Shown here: positions 42,034-50,636 of the stretch, piece by piece | How positions within the stretch are numbered: position 1 is the stretch's first letter | Layout of the letters: the number at the start of each line of letters is the position of its first letter | Assembly: GCA_039030555.1 (NCBI GenBank) | Contig: JBCCDY010000022.1 | Span: forward strand, 8,108 to 72,107 | Direction: 5' to 3' | DNA length: 64,000 nucleotides | Source: JBCCDY01 sp039030555 | GTDB taxonomy: Bacteria; Bacteroidota; Bacteroidia; Cytophagales; Cyclobacteriaceae | Notes under the pieces: generated by a model | The model's database searches: none | Seen by the model: only the letters and a program-made list of their open reading frames with translations | Told to the model about the DNA's origin: nothing | Made by a program: the position numbers and the translations under genes

Positions 42034-42798
42034 TTATCTCGATTCAATTCTGATGACCTTTCCTCCTCCAACTCCATAGGTCTGCTGCATTTCCTCAGTC
42101 TTCGCAATTACAATCTGCTCATACTCTTCTTGACTTACTTTTTTCCCTTTTTTTGGAGCTTCTATTTGGTTTGGTTTAAAATCAAGATCAACTGCTGTGG
42201 CTTCTAATAAGGTTTTGCTGTTGTTCAGTTCCATTTCAAGAATCAAGCCTGGTAAAGAGCCATAGCCTAAAGGTCCAAATGAAACAGGAATTGCGGTAGT
42301 AAACCATGCTATGTCTTTTCTATCTTCCGATAGATACTCGGCCTTCTGACAGTTGTAGCCCAAAACCTCTTTCGACTCACCGGTAAGTTTCCATTCCGGC
42401 TTTTTGACCCTTCCTTCAATTAGAAATTCCCTACCCATGAACTCTTTTCGTTCAACAAACTCCTCGCCCTTAATATAGATTATGTTTTCATTTCCCCCTG
42501 ATTCTATTCGCATTATTACAACACTCCCGTTATCGGAACGTTCTGTCTCAGCTTCTTGTAAGTCTACTGTTTTGAAAAGGGACTTATCCTCATCAAATAT
42601 TAGCTCCTTTTCCGATTTTCTTTCGGATGGTATAAGACTTTTAATTTCCTTTAACCTAGGATCAATTTCTTCATCAAGTTTAATATCTAGTCGAACAGTT
42701 TCAGTGTAAACTACTCTACCCGTCTGGGCGTATATTTTGAAGTTAAATGCAAATAATACAGCCGCAAAAGTTAAAATTTGTAATGTTGTCTTATTCAT
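42034..42798 (-). CDS. GLPGLI family protein
   Basis: This 254-residue exported protein has a signal peptide ending IYAQ. The family motif appears as YGSLPGLILEMELN at about residues 180-195. The protein contains EETVRLDI-type beta strands near the N-terminus and a LGYNCQKAEYLSEDR segment. GLPGLI proteins are Bacteroidota periplasmic proteins of unknown function, often next to TonB-type barrels, as here. It is the first gene of the pair. Confidence 0.88.
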   Translation of the reverse strand: MNKTTLQILTFAAVLFAFNFKIYAQTGRVVYTETVRLDIKLDEEIDPRLKEIKSLIPSERKSEKELIFDEDKSLFKTVDLQEAETERSDNGSVVIMRIESGGNENIIYIKGEEFVERKEFMGREFLIEGRVKKPEWKLTGESKEVLGYNCQKAEYLSEDRKDIAWFTTAIPVSFGPLGYGSLPGLILEMELNNSKTLLEATAVDLDFKPNQIEAPKKGKKVSQEEYEQIVIAKTEEMQQTYGVGGGKVIRIESR

Positions 42799-42902
42799 TT
42801 TTTTACAATCGTTAAATTCTGTACAAATCAGAAAAAAGCAATTCTTAAAAACCGTTATAAAATGTTAAAAGCCGTTAAATACTAGCTTTAAGCACTACTG
42901 AG

Positions 42903-43379
42903 ATGGAAATTGTTATTTATATAATTGCTGGAATATTTATGTTGGTCGGGATTTTAGGGTGTTTTCTGCCGATTATACCCGGCCCTCCAATTAGTTATGT
43001 AGGCTTATTGCTTTTACAGCTTAAAGAAATACCGCCTTTCACCCAACAGTTCATGATCATCTGGTTGATCATTACGGCTTTGGTCTTCGCACTTGATTAT
43101 ATCGTGCCCGTTTTAGGTGCAAAAAAGTATGGAGGTACCAGTAAAGGCGTTATTGGAAGCGCAATTGGTTTGATTTTAGGGATATTTCTTTTCCCTCCAA
43201 TAGGCATCATTTTAGGGCCTATCATTGGCGCATTTATTGGGGAAGTTGTAGCAGGAAAGGACTCAAAGAATGCTATGAAAGCTGCTTATGGTTCGTTTAT
43301 TGGGTTTCTCTTTGGAACCGGACTAAAACTAATAGCTTCCGGCTTCATGTTTTTCTACTACCTGCAATCTTTATTTTGA
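42903..43379 (+). CDS. DUF456 family membrane protein
   Basis: This 158-residue protein is almost wholly hydrophobic with four or five helices. It shows the glycine- and proline-rich pattern of DUF456 proteins: LGCFLPIIPGPPISYVGLLL, the central LDYIVPVLGAKKYGGTSKG, then IIGAFIGEVVAGKDSKNAMKAA. The family is widespread with unknown function. It precedes the glutamate synthase-like gene by 53 bp. Confidence 0.88.
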   Translation: MEIVIYIIAGIFMLVGILGCFLPIIPGPPISYVGLLLLQLKEIPPFTQQFMIIWLIITALVFALDYIVPVLGAKKYGGTSKGVIGSAIGLILGIFLFPPIGIILGPIIGAFIGEVVAGKDSKNAMKAAYGSFIGFLFGTGLKLIASGFMFFYYLQSLF

Positions 43380-43432
43380 TCTCGTTTAGAAAAGATATTC
43401 TTTATATTTAGTAAAGAATATCTTCCTTCCAA

Positions 43433-45016
43433 ATGAGAAACCAGTTTATAGTTCTTTCTACAATTACGGTATTGGCAATTTTAGCAGCTGCCTTCTTTTT
43501 AACTCCATGGGCATTACTAGCCTTTATTATTGTTGGGCCATTAGTGTTTTTTGGATCTATGGACCTCATTCAAAAGAAACAGACCATCAGAAGGAATTTC
43601 CCTCTCTTGGGCGCCGGAAGGTATTGGATGGAAAAACTCAGACCTAAGATTTATCAATATTTCGTGGAGTCTGAAATAGATGGTACGCCGATTAACCGTA
43701 TGTTCAGATCAATCATCTATCAAAGAGCTAAATCGGATTTAGATACTCTACCGTTCGGGACTAAGATGGAAGTCTATAGAGCAGGATACGAATGGGTTAA
43801 TCACTCTATGAGTCCTTTGAATTCAAAATCGTTAAATCAGGATCCAAGAATTACGGTTGGTGGCCCAGATTGCATAAAGCCTTATGACGCCAGTATTCTA
43901 AACATATCTGCAATGAGTTACGGAGCCTTAAGTAAAAATGCTGTTCTATCGTTGAACTTAGGAGCAAAAATGGGTGGCTTTGCCCACAATACCGGCGAAG
44001 GTTCTATTAGCCCATATCATGAAGAACCAAAAGGCGATTTGATTTGGCAAATAGGTACTGGTTATTTTGGGTGTAGGACACTGGAGGGAGGTTTTGATGA
44101 AGAGCTTTTCCAAAAAAGATCCAATTCCGATCAGGTTAAAATGATCGAAATTAAGATCTCGCAGGGAGCAAAACCAGCACATGGAGGAATATTACCAGCA
44201 GCTAAAAACAATGAAGAAATAGCCTCTATCCGTAATGTTAAACCACATACCGAAGTAGTATCACCACCTTACCATACTGCTTTTTCCGGACCTGAAGGAT
44301 TAATAAGCTTTATAAAAAAACTTCGTGATCTCTCAGGAGGAAAGCCAATTGGCTTCAAACTATGCCTCGGTCAGAAAAGTGAATTCATCACCTTATGCAA
44401 AGAGATGATCAAAACGGGGGTCAAGCCTGATTTTATTACGGTAGATGGTGGTGAAGGAGGAACCGGTGCCGCACCTTTAGAATTCTCCAATTCAGTAGGT
44501 ATGCCGCTGAGAGAAGGACTCGCTTTTGTATACGATGCTTTGGTAGGCTACAACCTGAAAGAGGATATCAAAATATTTGCTTCTGGTAAAATATTCACTG
44601 CCTTTCATATCTTCAGAGCCTTATCATTAGGAGCAGATGCTTGTTACACCGCACGTGGAGTGATGATAGCTCTGGGTTGCATCCAGGCTCTCGAGTGCAA
44701 TAACAACAATTGTCCTACCGGAATAACTACTCATAAGCCACATTTAGTTCAAGGTTTAGTGGTAAGTGATAAGAGTAAAAGAGTAGCTAATTTTCATAAA
44801 GATACCGTTGAGGCTTTAGTGGAATTACTTGCTGCAACAGGTTTAGATAAGCTTTCCAAGATAAACAGGACCCATATCAACAGAAGACTCAATATGACTC
44901 AGATTAAAAGATACGATGAGATATATCCGGAAGTGCAGCCGGGAGAATTTTTAAAAGATAATTATCCTGCAGGAATGGAACTCCACGTTAAAGAAGCCGA
45001 TGCTTATTTTGGGTAG
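43433..45016 (+). CDS. FMN-binding glutamate synthase-family protein
   Basis: This 527-residue protein has two N-terminal transmembrane helices (about 5-40). The synthase domain of glutamate synthase (GltB central part) follows. Visible features are MSYGALSKNAVLSLN, KISQGAKPAHGGILPA, the FMN-phosphate loop VDGGEGGTGAAPLEF and the Fe-S cluster region CNNNNCPTGITTH. There is no glutaminase domain, so ammonia must come from elsewhere or the enzyme is a distinct oxidoreductase. The membrane anchor is typical of this subfamily. Confidence 0.9.
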   Translation: MRNQFIVLSTITVLAILAAAFFLTPWALLAFIIVGPLVFFGSMDLIQKKQTIRRNFPLLGAGRYWMEKLRPKIYQYFVESEIDGTPINRMFRSIIYQRAKSDLDTLPFGTKMEVYRAGYEWVNHSMSPLNSKSLNQDPRITVGGPDCIKPYDASILNISAMSYGALSKNAVLSLNLGAKMGGFAHNTGEGSISPYHEEPKGDLIWQIGTGYFGCRTLEGGFDEELFQKRSNSDQVKMIEIKISQGAKPAHGGILPAAKNNEEIASIRNVKPHTEVVSPPYHTAFSGPEGLISFIKKLRDLSGGKPIGFKLCLGQKSEFITLCKEMIKTGVKPDFITVDGGEGGTGAAPLEFSNSVGMPLREGLAFVYDALVGYNLKEDIKIFASGKIFTAFHIFRALSLGADACYTARGVMIALGCIQALECNNNNCPTGITTHKPHLVQGLVVSDKSKRVANFHKDTVEALVELLAATGLDKLSKINRTHINRRLNMTQIKRYDEIYPEVQPGEFLKDNYPAGMELHVKEADAYFG

Positions 45017-45196
45017 AACAGTTGTCATTTCTATCATTTTGGACTTTCGATCTTATATTTTCAGATAAAAAATTCGAATCAAACGGTCTATTATTAATCT
45101 AAATTGTAGCCTTACTTCATAAAGATAGTTTGCTATTTCTAGCTGTTTTAATAACTTACTGATACTTTAAATAAAAACTACTGTAAATAAAGAATA

Positions 45197-45598
45197 ATGG
45201 CTGAAAGTCTTAAAGAGCAACTTAAAACTTTAATTGGTCTGGCCTCTGCAGATAATAGTCTGGCTGAGAACGAAATGAAATTCATTCATCATATTGGTCA
45301 TGCAAATGGATTTACTGGTGAAGAGATTGAAGAAATGATGAAAAACCCTGAGCCTCTGGGTGACCTATCATCTTTCACAGCAGATCAAAAATTCGAGACC
45401 CTTTATAATGTAGTCCAGTTGATGAAGGTTGATAAAAAAGTCTTTTTAAGTGAAATAAAGTATAGTCAGGATATGGCTGATAAGCTTGGATTCAAAAAAA
45501 CGGTAATAGCTGAGCTTTCTTCCCAAATTTATAGTGACCCTAGCATCACAGGTGATAAAGAAGAGTTAAAACAAAAAGCATTAAAATTTCTGAAATAA
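45197..45598 (+). CDS. TerB-like acidic helical protein
   Basis: This 133-residue all-helical, acidic protein starts KEQLKTLIGLASADNSLAENE and has MKVDKKVFLSEIKYSQDMADKLG in its second half. This arrangement, with Asp-rich loops after the first and middle helices, resembles the TerB tellurite-resistance fold, in which such residues bind metal. There is no signal peptide. It is monocistronic and ends at a terminator at 45618-45652. Function inferred only by fold resemblance. Confidence 0.68.
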   Translation: MAESLKEQLKTLIGLASADNSLAENEMKFIHHIGHANGFTGEEIEEMMKNPEPLGDLSSFTADQKFETLYNVVQLMKVDKKVFLSEIKYSQDMADKLGFKKTVIAELSSQIYSDPSITGDKEELKQKALKFLK

Positions 45599-45617
45599 GA
45601 ATTTCTGAATAATTTGG

Positions 45618-45652
45618 AGCCCATCTGCACGTTTGTGTGGTTGGGCTTTTTT
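45618..45652 (+). terminator. Rho-independent terminator
   Basis: GCCCA / TGGGC plus the inner TGCAC / GTGTG pairs form a hairpin followed by a run of T. It lies 20 bases after the TerB-like gene. Confidence 0.8.
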
Positions 45653-45670
45653 ATTTAATCTAATCAAAGA

Positions 45671-46762
45671 GTGGGTGAGTTTCTCAGATTGATATTTTTT
45701 AGGGTTAAGCAGTTAACTTTCACATGCTTTGGGTTGATGTGTATAACTTCTTTAAATGCACAGGAAGCTGTTATTGATATTAACGTAAGCCCTTCTGAAG
45801 TAAGAGTTCCAAACTTTAACCACATTAGCCCAAGGCCAAAATTCGTTGAACTATCACATACTTTCCTTGGTGACTATAGTTTTGATGTAGACTCTGCGGA
45901 TTCGGAGCTGTTTGGACCCTCACAAGCAAGAATTGAAGATAATCAGCGCACGACCTTAAAAGTAAACCTTCCGCTTCATATTGGATCCAGAACCACCTGG
46001 ATTGGAGGATTTTCCTACAAACGTGAAACACTTAAAGTAAGGAACATTATAGGAACAGAGTATACTATTTATGATCGAATCGACGACCAAAGTCTCACTC
46101 AGATAGGTTTTAACTTAATAGCGCAGCATAAACTAAAAGACACACGTTTCTTCATTGCTATTGTGAACTGGAACCTAAATAGTGACGATATCAACATTGG
46201 AGAATTAGAACAGCAATTGAGAACCACTGTTTCAGGTGTTTATGGTTGGAAACCGAACAAATATAAACAGATATCATTTGGAGCTACCATTGGTTATAAT
46301 CTAGGAAGATTTCAAGTACTACCCGTTTTTATGTATGAAAATGACCTCTCTTCAAGATGGAATCTGGAATTGATTGCACCAAAGCGGGTAAATTTCAGAT
46401 ACACCTATTCCGATCGCTTATTCTTCTATTTCGGAGCCGATATAAAAGGAGCTAATTATACACTAGCTTCAGAGCCCTTAGAAGGGTTCAACAGGGTGGA
46501 GTTCAGAAAAGCTCATGTTTTGAGTTTCCTTAATTTAGAAGCAGAGATTTATGACTTCTTATGGGTTGGAGCCAAGGCAGGATATCAGATACCCTTAAAC
46601 ATATTCTTTGCTGAACCAGCAGGAAATCGCAGTGACGCCATTATAGATCCTAATTTAGGTTCGAGCTTTTTCTCAGAGTTTTCTGTCTTTTTCGTGGTTC
46701 CAAAAAAATTACTTAGTAAGACCAAGTCCAAGCTTAGCCCACCAGGCAGGAACTCAAGGTAA
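45671..46762 (+). CDS. Outer-membrane barrel protein, DUF6268-like
   Basis: This 363-residue protein has a signal peptide ending SLNAQ. The possible starts are GTG at 45671 or TTG at 45689; the first ATG, at 45737, would remove most of the signal, so a non-ATG start is needed. The mature part is a series of amphipathic strands: FVELSHTFLGDYSFDV, RTTWIGGFSYKRETLK and RFFIAIVNWNLNSDD. It resembles the DUF6268 group of predicted barrels. The C-terminal part ends in a polar Ser/Lys tail after the last aromatic strand. Confidence 0.65.
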   Translation: MGEFLRLIFFRVKQLTFTCFGLMCITSLNAQEAVIDINVSPSEVRVPNFNHISPRPKFVELSHTFLGDYSFDVDSADSELFGPSQARIEDNQRTTLKVNLPLHIGSRTTWIGGFSYKRETLKVRNIIGTEYTIYDRIDDQSLTQIGFNLIAQHKLKDTRFFIAIVNWNLNSDDINIGELEQQLRTTVSGVYGWKPNKYKQISFGATIGYNLGRFQVLPVFMYENDLSSRWNLELIAPKRVNFRYTYSDRLFFYFGADIKGANYTLASEPLEGFNRVEFRKAHVLSFLNLEAEIYDFLWVGAKAGYQIPLNIFFAEPAGNRSDAIIDPNLGSSFFSEFSVFFVVPKKLLSKTKSKLSPPGRNSR

Positions 46763-46850
46763 GACTGTAAGGCTTGTCTAAGGCGTGACACTCAAACAAC
46801 TGCATTTTTAATACAGTTTGATATCTTCACGCATCAAACCTAAGATATTC

Positions 46851-47732
46851 ATGAAAACAACCCATCTACTATTAGCCCTCCTTATTTCATCATTTTCATT
46901 CTCGCAAAATTTTGATAAGGTCGAAATAAAAAAAATTGAAGTTTCTGAGAACATATATATGCTGGTTGGAGCTGGTGGTAACATCGGTGTTTTGACAGGT
47001 GAAGATGGCGTTCTCATGGTTGACTCTCAATACAATCAACTCAGTGAAAAAATCCAGAAAGCTGTTGATGATATCACGGAAAAACCCATTAAATTCTTGG
47101 TTAATACACATTGGCATTTCGACCATACTGGTGGAAATGAAAACTTCAAAAATAGTGAGGGCAGTATTATCGTAGCCCATGAAAATGTATATACCAGGCT
47201 TCAAAAAGAGCATTTCAACGAGATTTTTGATTGGGATATAAAAGCAGCGGATAAAAATGCTTGGCCAACAATCACATTTACTGAAGAGTTTAAGTTTCAT
47301 ATAAATGGAGAAGATGTGAATATATTTCACAGCGAAAACGCCCATACGGATGGGGACGCTGTAGTTTACTTTACAAAAGCGAATGTAATGCACACCGGTG
47401 ATGTATTTGTGCGATATGGCTTCCCTTTCATAGATATCACCGTTGGAGGCGGGATCGATGGAATGATTAAAATTCAGAAAAAGATCTTGGATGTCACTAA
47501 TCAAGATACCAAGTATATTCCTGGCCATGGAGAACTGGCAAGTAGAGCAGATGTCGTAGAAGTTTATGAGATGCTTAAGGAAACGAAAGAAATCATCCAA
47601 AAACATAAAGAAAAAGGTAAAACATTAGATGAAGTACTCACGGCTGCTCCATTAAAATCATATGCAGAAAGGTGGAATGGAAACTTCATTTCTACTGAGC
47701 TTTTTACACAGTTTGTCTACGAAACCCTTTAA
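46851..47732 (+). CDS. Exported metallo-beta-lactamase-fold hydrolase
   Basis: From the ATG at 46851 this 293-residue protein has a signal peptide (about 1-19, ending SFSQ). The metal motif H87-W-H89-F-D91-H92 follows, with HTDGDAVVYF, the bridging Asp in MHTGDVFV and a late His in IPGHGEL. Both zinc sites are complete. The enzyme is periplasmic or exported. The fold covers beta-lactamases, but also many esterases and quinoprotein-relay proteins, and nothing here proves beta-lactamase activity. It precedes the flavodoxin-like gene by six bases. Confidence 0.88.
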   Translation: MKTTHLLLALLISSFSFSQNFDKVEIKKIEVSENIYMLVGAGGNIGVLTGEDGVLMVDSQYNQLSEKIQKAVDDITEKPIKFLVNTHWHFDHTGGNENFKNSEGSIIVAHENVYTRLQKEHFNEIFDWDIKAADKNAWPTITFTEEFKFHINGEDVNIFHSENAHTDGDAVVYFTKANVMHTGDVFVRYGFPFIDITVGGGIDGMIKIQKKILDVTNQDTKYIPGHGELASRADVVEVYEMLKETKEIIQKHKEKGKTLDEVLTAAPLKSYAERWNGNFISTELFTQFVYETL

Positions 47733-47738
47733 GAAAGT

Positions 47739-48221
47739 ATGGCTGTTGTAATTCTTGGAAGCTCCAGAAGTCATGGGGATACCAGAAAACTGACCGATTT
47801 TCTGGTTGAGTCTAAGGGGTATGTATTCGTCGACCTGAATGATTATAAAATCAGTTACTACGATTATCATAATAGTAATGTTGACGATGATTATTTAAGC
47901 CTTATGCAGGATATCAGTAAGCACGATCACCTCATTTTTGCTTCACCCATCTATTGGTATTCCATGAGTGCACAGATGAAAACGTTTTTCGATCGTTTCA
48001 CTGATATTATGACCGTTCGAAAAGATATTGGAAAGTCGTTAGCTGGAAAAAAAGTTTCTGTAATAAGCTGTAGTGGTAGTTCCAGCTTCAATGAAGAGTT
48101 TCCCAAACCTTTCGAACGAACAGCAGGATATTTTGACATGGAATATCATAGGCACGTACATGGCTGGATTAAAGATTCTGAAGTGCCCTCCGAGGTAAAA
48201 CAAAAGTTATTACAGCTCTAA
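47739..48221 (+). CDS. NADPH-dependent flavodoxin-like reductase
   Basis: This 160-residue protein has the flavodoxin-like FMN site (VVILGSSRSHGDTRKL) and the ASPIYWYSMSAQMKTFFDRFTD segment of NAD(P)H-dependent FMN reductases and quinone reductases. It has no signal peptide. It starts six bases after the metallo-hydrolase stop codon, so they share a transcript, though one is exported and the other cytoplasmic. The substrate is unknown. Confidence 0.86.
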   Translation: MAVVILGSSRSHGDTRKLTDFLVESKGYVFVDLNDYKISYYDYHNSNVDDDYLSLMQDISKHDHLIFASPIYWYSMSAQMKTFFDRFTDIMTVRKDIGKSLAGKKVSVISCSGSSSFNEEFPKPFERTAGYFDMEYHRHVHGWIKDSEVPSEVKQKLLQL

Positions 48222-48291
48222 ATTTATAGCGTCTGCATTATTACCTGTTAGTTTTATTCCATTACTAATTTCTCAAAAGCAAATTAATCCC

Positions 48292-48299
48292 TACCTTCG
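48292..48299 (+). promoter_or_regulatory. Possible Bacteroidota -7 box
   Basis: TACCTTCG is close to the TAnnTTTG -7 consensus and lies about 100 bases before the SulP gene. The -33 part is weak. A small GGGG/CCCC hairpin (48314-48334) follows in the would-be leader. Confidence 0.3.
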
Positions 48300-48402
48300 C
48301 GCCCTTTAAAAATGGGGTAGTGCTAAATAGCCCCCTAAAGAAGAATAAGTAATTGAAATTCAATGATTTACATTGAATTATATATTTGAATATCATTGAA
48401 GA

Positions 48403-49932
48403 ATGGAGCGATACTTTAATTTATTTGACCTACGTCAAAAAGTAGATTATAAAATCGAAATATTATCGGGATTAACCGTAGCATTAGCTTTGATACCTGA
48501 AGCTGTTGCCTTTGCTTTGATCGCTGGTTTATCACCTCTTACAGGGCTTTATGCCGCATTTACCATGGGTATCGTTACTTCAATACTCGGAGGAAGACCA
48601 GGTATGATATCAGGTGCTACAGGAGCAGTTGCCGTAGTTATAGCTTCTTTAGCCATTTCTCATGGCGTAGAGTATGTATTCGCAACAGTGGTATTAGCAG
48701 GTATCATTCAAATTATTGCTGGCCTTCTCAGATTGGGTAAACTTATGAGGCTTGTACCTCACCCCGTCATTTTTGGATTTGTAAACGGTTTAGCGATCAT
48801 CATTTTTATGTCTCAATTAGATCAGTTCAAAGATGACTCTGGTAATTGGCTCTTAGGACAAGAATTGTATATAATGCTGATTCTTGTTTTAATTACCATG
48901 CTAATCATCTGGGGTCTTCCGAGGATTAGTAAGGCAATACCTGCGTCTTTAGTAGCCATATTATTCATTTTTGGTTTAGTTACGCTATTAGGAATAAATA
49001 CTAAAACCGTTGGTGACTTAGCTTCTATTCAAGGTGGGTTTCCACCATTTCATATTCCTTCTATCCCATTTGATTTAGAAGCTTTACAAGTCATATTCCC
49101 ATATGCTTTAATTATGGCAGGGGTTGGCTTAATAGAAAGCCTTCTAACCTTAAACATCATCGATGAAATTACAGAGACCCGCGGAAGGGGAAACAAAGAA
49201 GCGGTAGCTCAAGGTATTGCCAATGTGCTTTCCGGCTTTTTCTCTGGCATGGGTGGGTGCGCTATGATTGGTCAAAGTTTAATTAACATTTCAGCAGGTG
49301 CAAGAGCAAGACTCTCAGGTATCGTTGCAGCATCAATGCTCCTAATATTTATCATGTTTGGTGCTGGCTTGGTAGAACAATTACCAATGGCAGCTTTAAC
49401 GGGTCTAATGATCATGGTAGCTATAGGAACTTTTGAATGGGCTAGCCTTAGAACAATCAAAAGAATGCCGCAATCCGATATTTTTGTTATGATATTAGTG
49501 ACCTTAGTTACCGCTATCCTACATAACCTTGCATTAGCTGTTATTATAGGGGTAATTATATCGGCATTGGTATTTGCCTGGGACAACGCAAAAAGAATAC
49601 GAGCTAGAAAGCATACGGACGAAAATGGAATAAAGCACTATGAAATCTATGGCCCCCTATTTTTTGGTTCTGTTACGGCTTTTAACGAAAAATTCGACGT
49701 GCTTTCTGACCCACAAGAGATAATTATTGATTTTCAAGAAAGCAGAGTCGTGGATATGTCAGCCATTGAAGCATTAAATAAAATAACCGAGCGCTACAAA
49801 AAAGTAGGTAAAGAGGTACATTTAAAGCACTTAAGTAAAGATTGTCAGCTTCTTTTACATAACGCTAATAAAATAATTGACGTAAATGTGATGGAAGATC
49901 CGACTTATAAAGTTGCGGTAGACAAAATTTAA
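48403..49932 (+). CDS. SulP family anion transporter with STAS domain
   Basis: This 509-residue protein has 11 to 12 transmembrane helices: LSGLTVALALIPEAVAFALIAG at the start, then the MISGATGAVAVV and LTGLMIMVAIGTFEWASL segments typical of SulP proteins. A cytoplasmic STAS domain follows at about 415-505 (EIIIDFQESRVVDMSAIEAL). The family carries sulfate, bicarbonate or other anions, often with sodium or protons. No carbonic anhydrase or sulfate gene is adjacent, so the anion is not determined. Confidence 0.93.
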   Translation: MERYFNLFDLRQKVDYKIEILSGLTVALALIPEAVAFALIAGLSPLTGLYAAFTMGIVTSILGGRPGMISGATGAVAVVIASLAISHGVEYVFATVVLAGIIQIIAGLLRLGKLMRLVPHPVIFGFVNGLAIIIFMSQLDQFKDDSGNWLLGQELYIMLILVLITMLIIWGLPRISKAIPASLVAILFIFGLVTLLGINTKTVGDLASIQGGFPPFHIPSIPFDLEALQVIFPYALIMAGVGLIESLLTLNIIDEITETRGRGNKEAVAQGIANVLSGFFSGMGGCAMIGQSLINISAGARARLSGIVAASMLLIFIMFGAGLVEQLPMAALTGLMIMVAIGTFEWASLRTIKRMPQSDIFVMILVTLVTAILHNLALAVIIGVIISALVFAWDNAKRIRARKHTDENGIKHYEIYGPLFFGSVTAFNEKFDVLSDPQEIIIDFQESRVVDMSAIEALNKITERYKKVGKEVHLKHLSKDCQLLLHNANKIIDVNVMEDPTYKVAVDKI

Positions 49933-49969
49933 TATCTTTTGAGGTGAGAATAGTAGTATCTAAACTTTA

Positions 49970-50599
49970 CTAATTTATTTGGTCGTTTAGGTTAAACTCA
50001 ATTGCATTATCTCTATAAAACAATATCGGTTTTCCAGTTAGCTTTTCTAAGATAGGCCTTAATACCCTTTCTGCCTGAAAGTTGGATTGCTCAAGTATTC
50101 CAGAGTTTAGTGCAGATTGCTGAAGGTCATTTTCTGCGTGCTTGTACGCGTCTTCTATGAACTCTTTTTCATCAATAAAAAAGCCCGTTTCAAGAGCATA
50201 TATTCTTGTTTTTTGTAAGTCGATCTTGAAATAGCAGAGTTCAGGTTGTGGTAGAAAAAGCCTAACTGTATCTTCTTCTATTTGAATTCTATCTGAATTT
50301 ATAGAACTCAAATCGATACAAGCTGTAGCCTCCCCTTTTGATATCAAAATTATCTTAGAATTTCTATCAATCTTAAAAAGATCAAGATATCTTTTGGCTA
50401 CTCTTTCTACTTCGGTGATTTCTTGAAAATTGTATCTGACCAACTCCAGCTTCCCTAGGGCTTCTATTTCAGTAAGCACTGAGTTTGAACTTACAAGTTC
50501 GTTCTCATTAGAGTTTACCTGATCGAAATCGAAATAAACATGAGCTGTTAGAAACAGTACAAGAATCCAGGGAATAAATTTTCTTATAGAATCAACCAA
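49970..50599 (-). CDS. DUF4230-like membrane-anchored protein
   Basis: This 209-residue protein has an N-terminal anchor (about 9-24). The beta-alpha domain that follows shows LELVRYNFQEITEVE, GEATACIDLSSINSD and ETGFFIDEKEFIEDAY, with a helical end ILRPILEKLTGKP. The layout, including the GEA-x-x-CID element, fits DUF4230 proteins of unknown function. It lies 37 bp downstream of the MASE1 kinase gene on the same strand. Confidence 0.68.
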   Translation of the reverse strand: MVDSIRKFIPWILVLFLTAHVYFDFDQVNSNENELVSSNSVLTEIEALGKLELVRYNFQEITEVERVAKRYLDLFKIDRNSKIILISKGEATACIDLSSINSDRIQIEEDTVRLFLPQPELCYFKIDLQKTRIYALETGFFIDEKEFIEDAYKHAENDLQQSALNSGILEQSNFQAERVLRPILEKLTGKPILFYRDNAIEFNLNDQIN

Positions 50600-50636
50600 G
50601 ACTGAAGATATAGAAATAAAAGCTAAGCAATCCGCA

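Noticed and set aside
46851..47732. Beta-lactamase resistance gene
   Set aside because: The metal ligands only show the wide metallo-beta-lactamase fold; nothing identifies an antibiotic-hydrolysing subclass.
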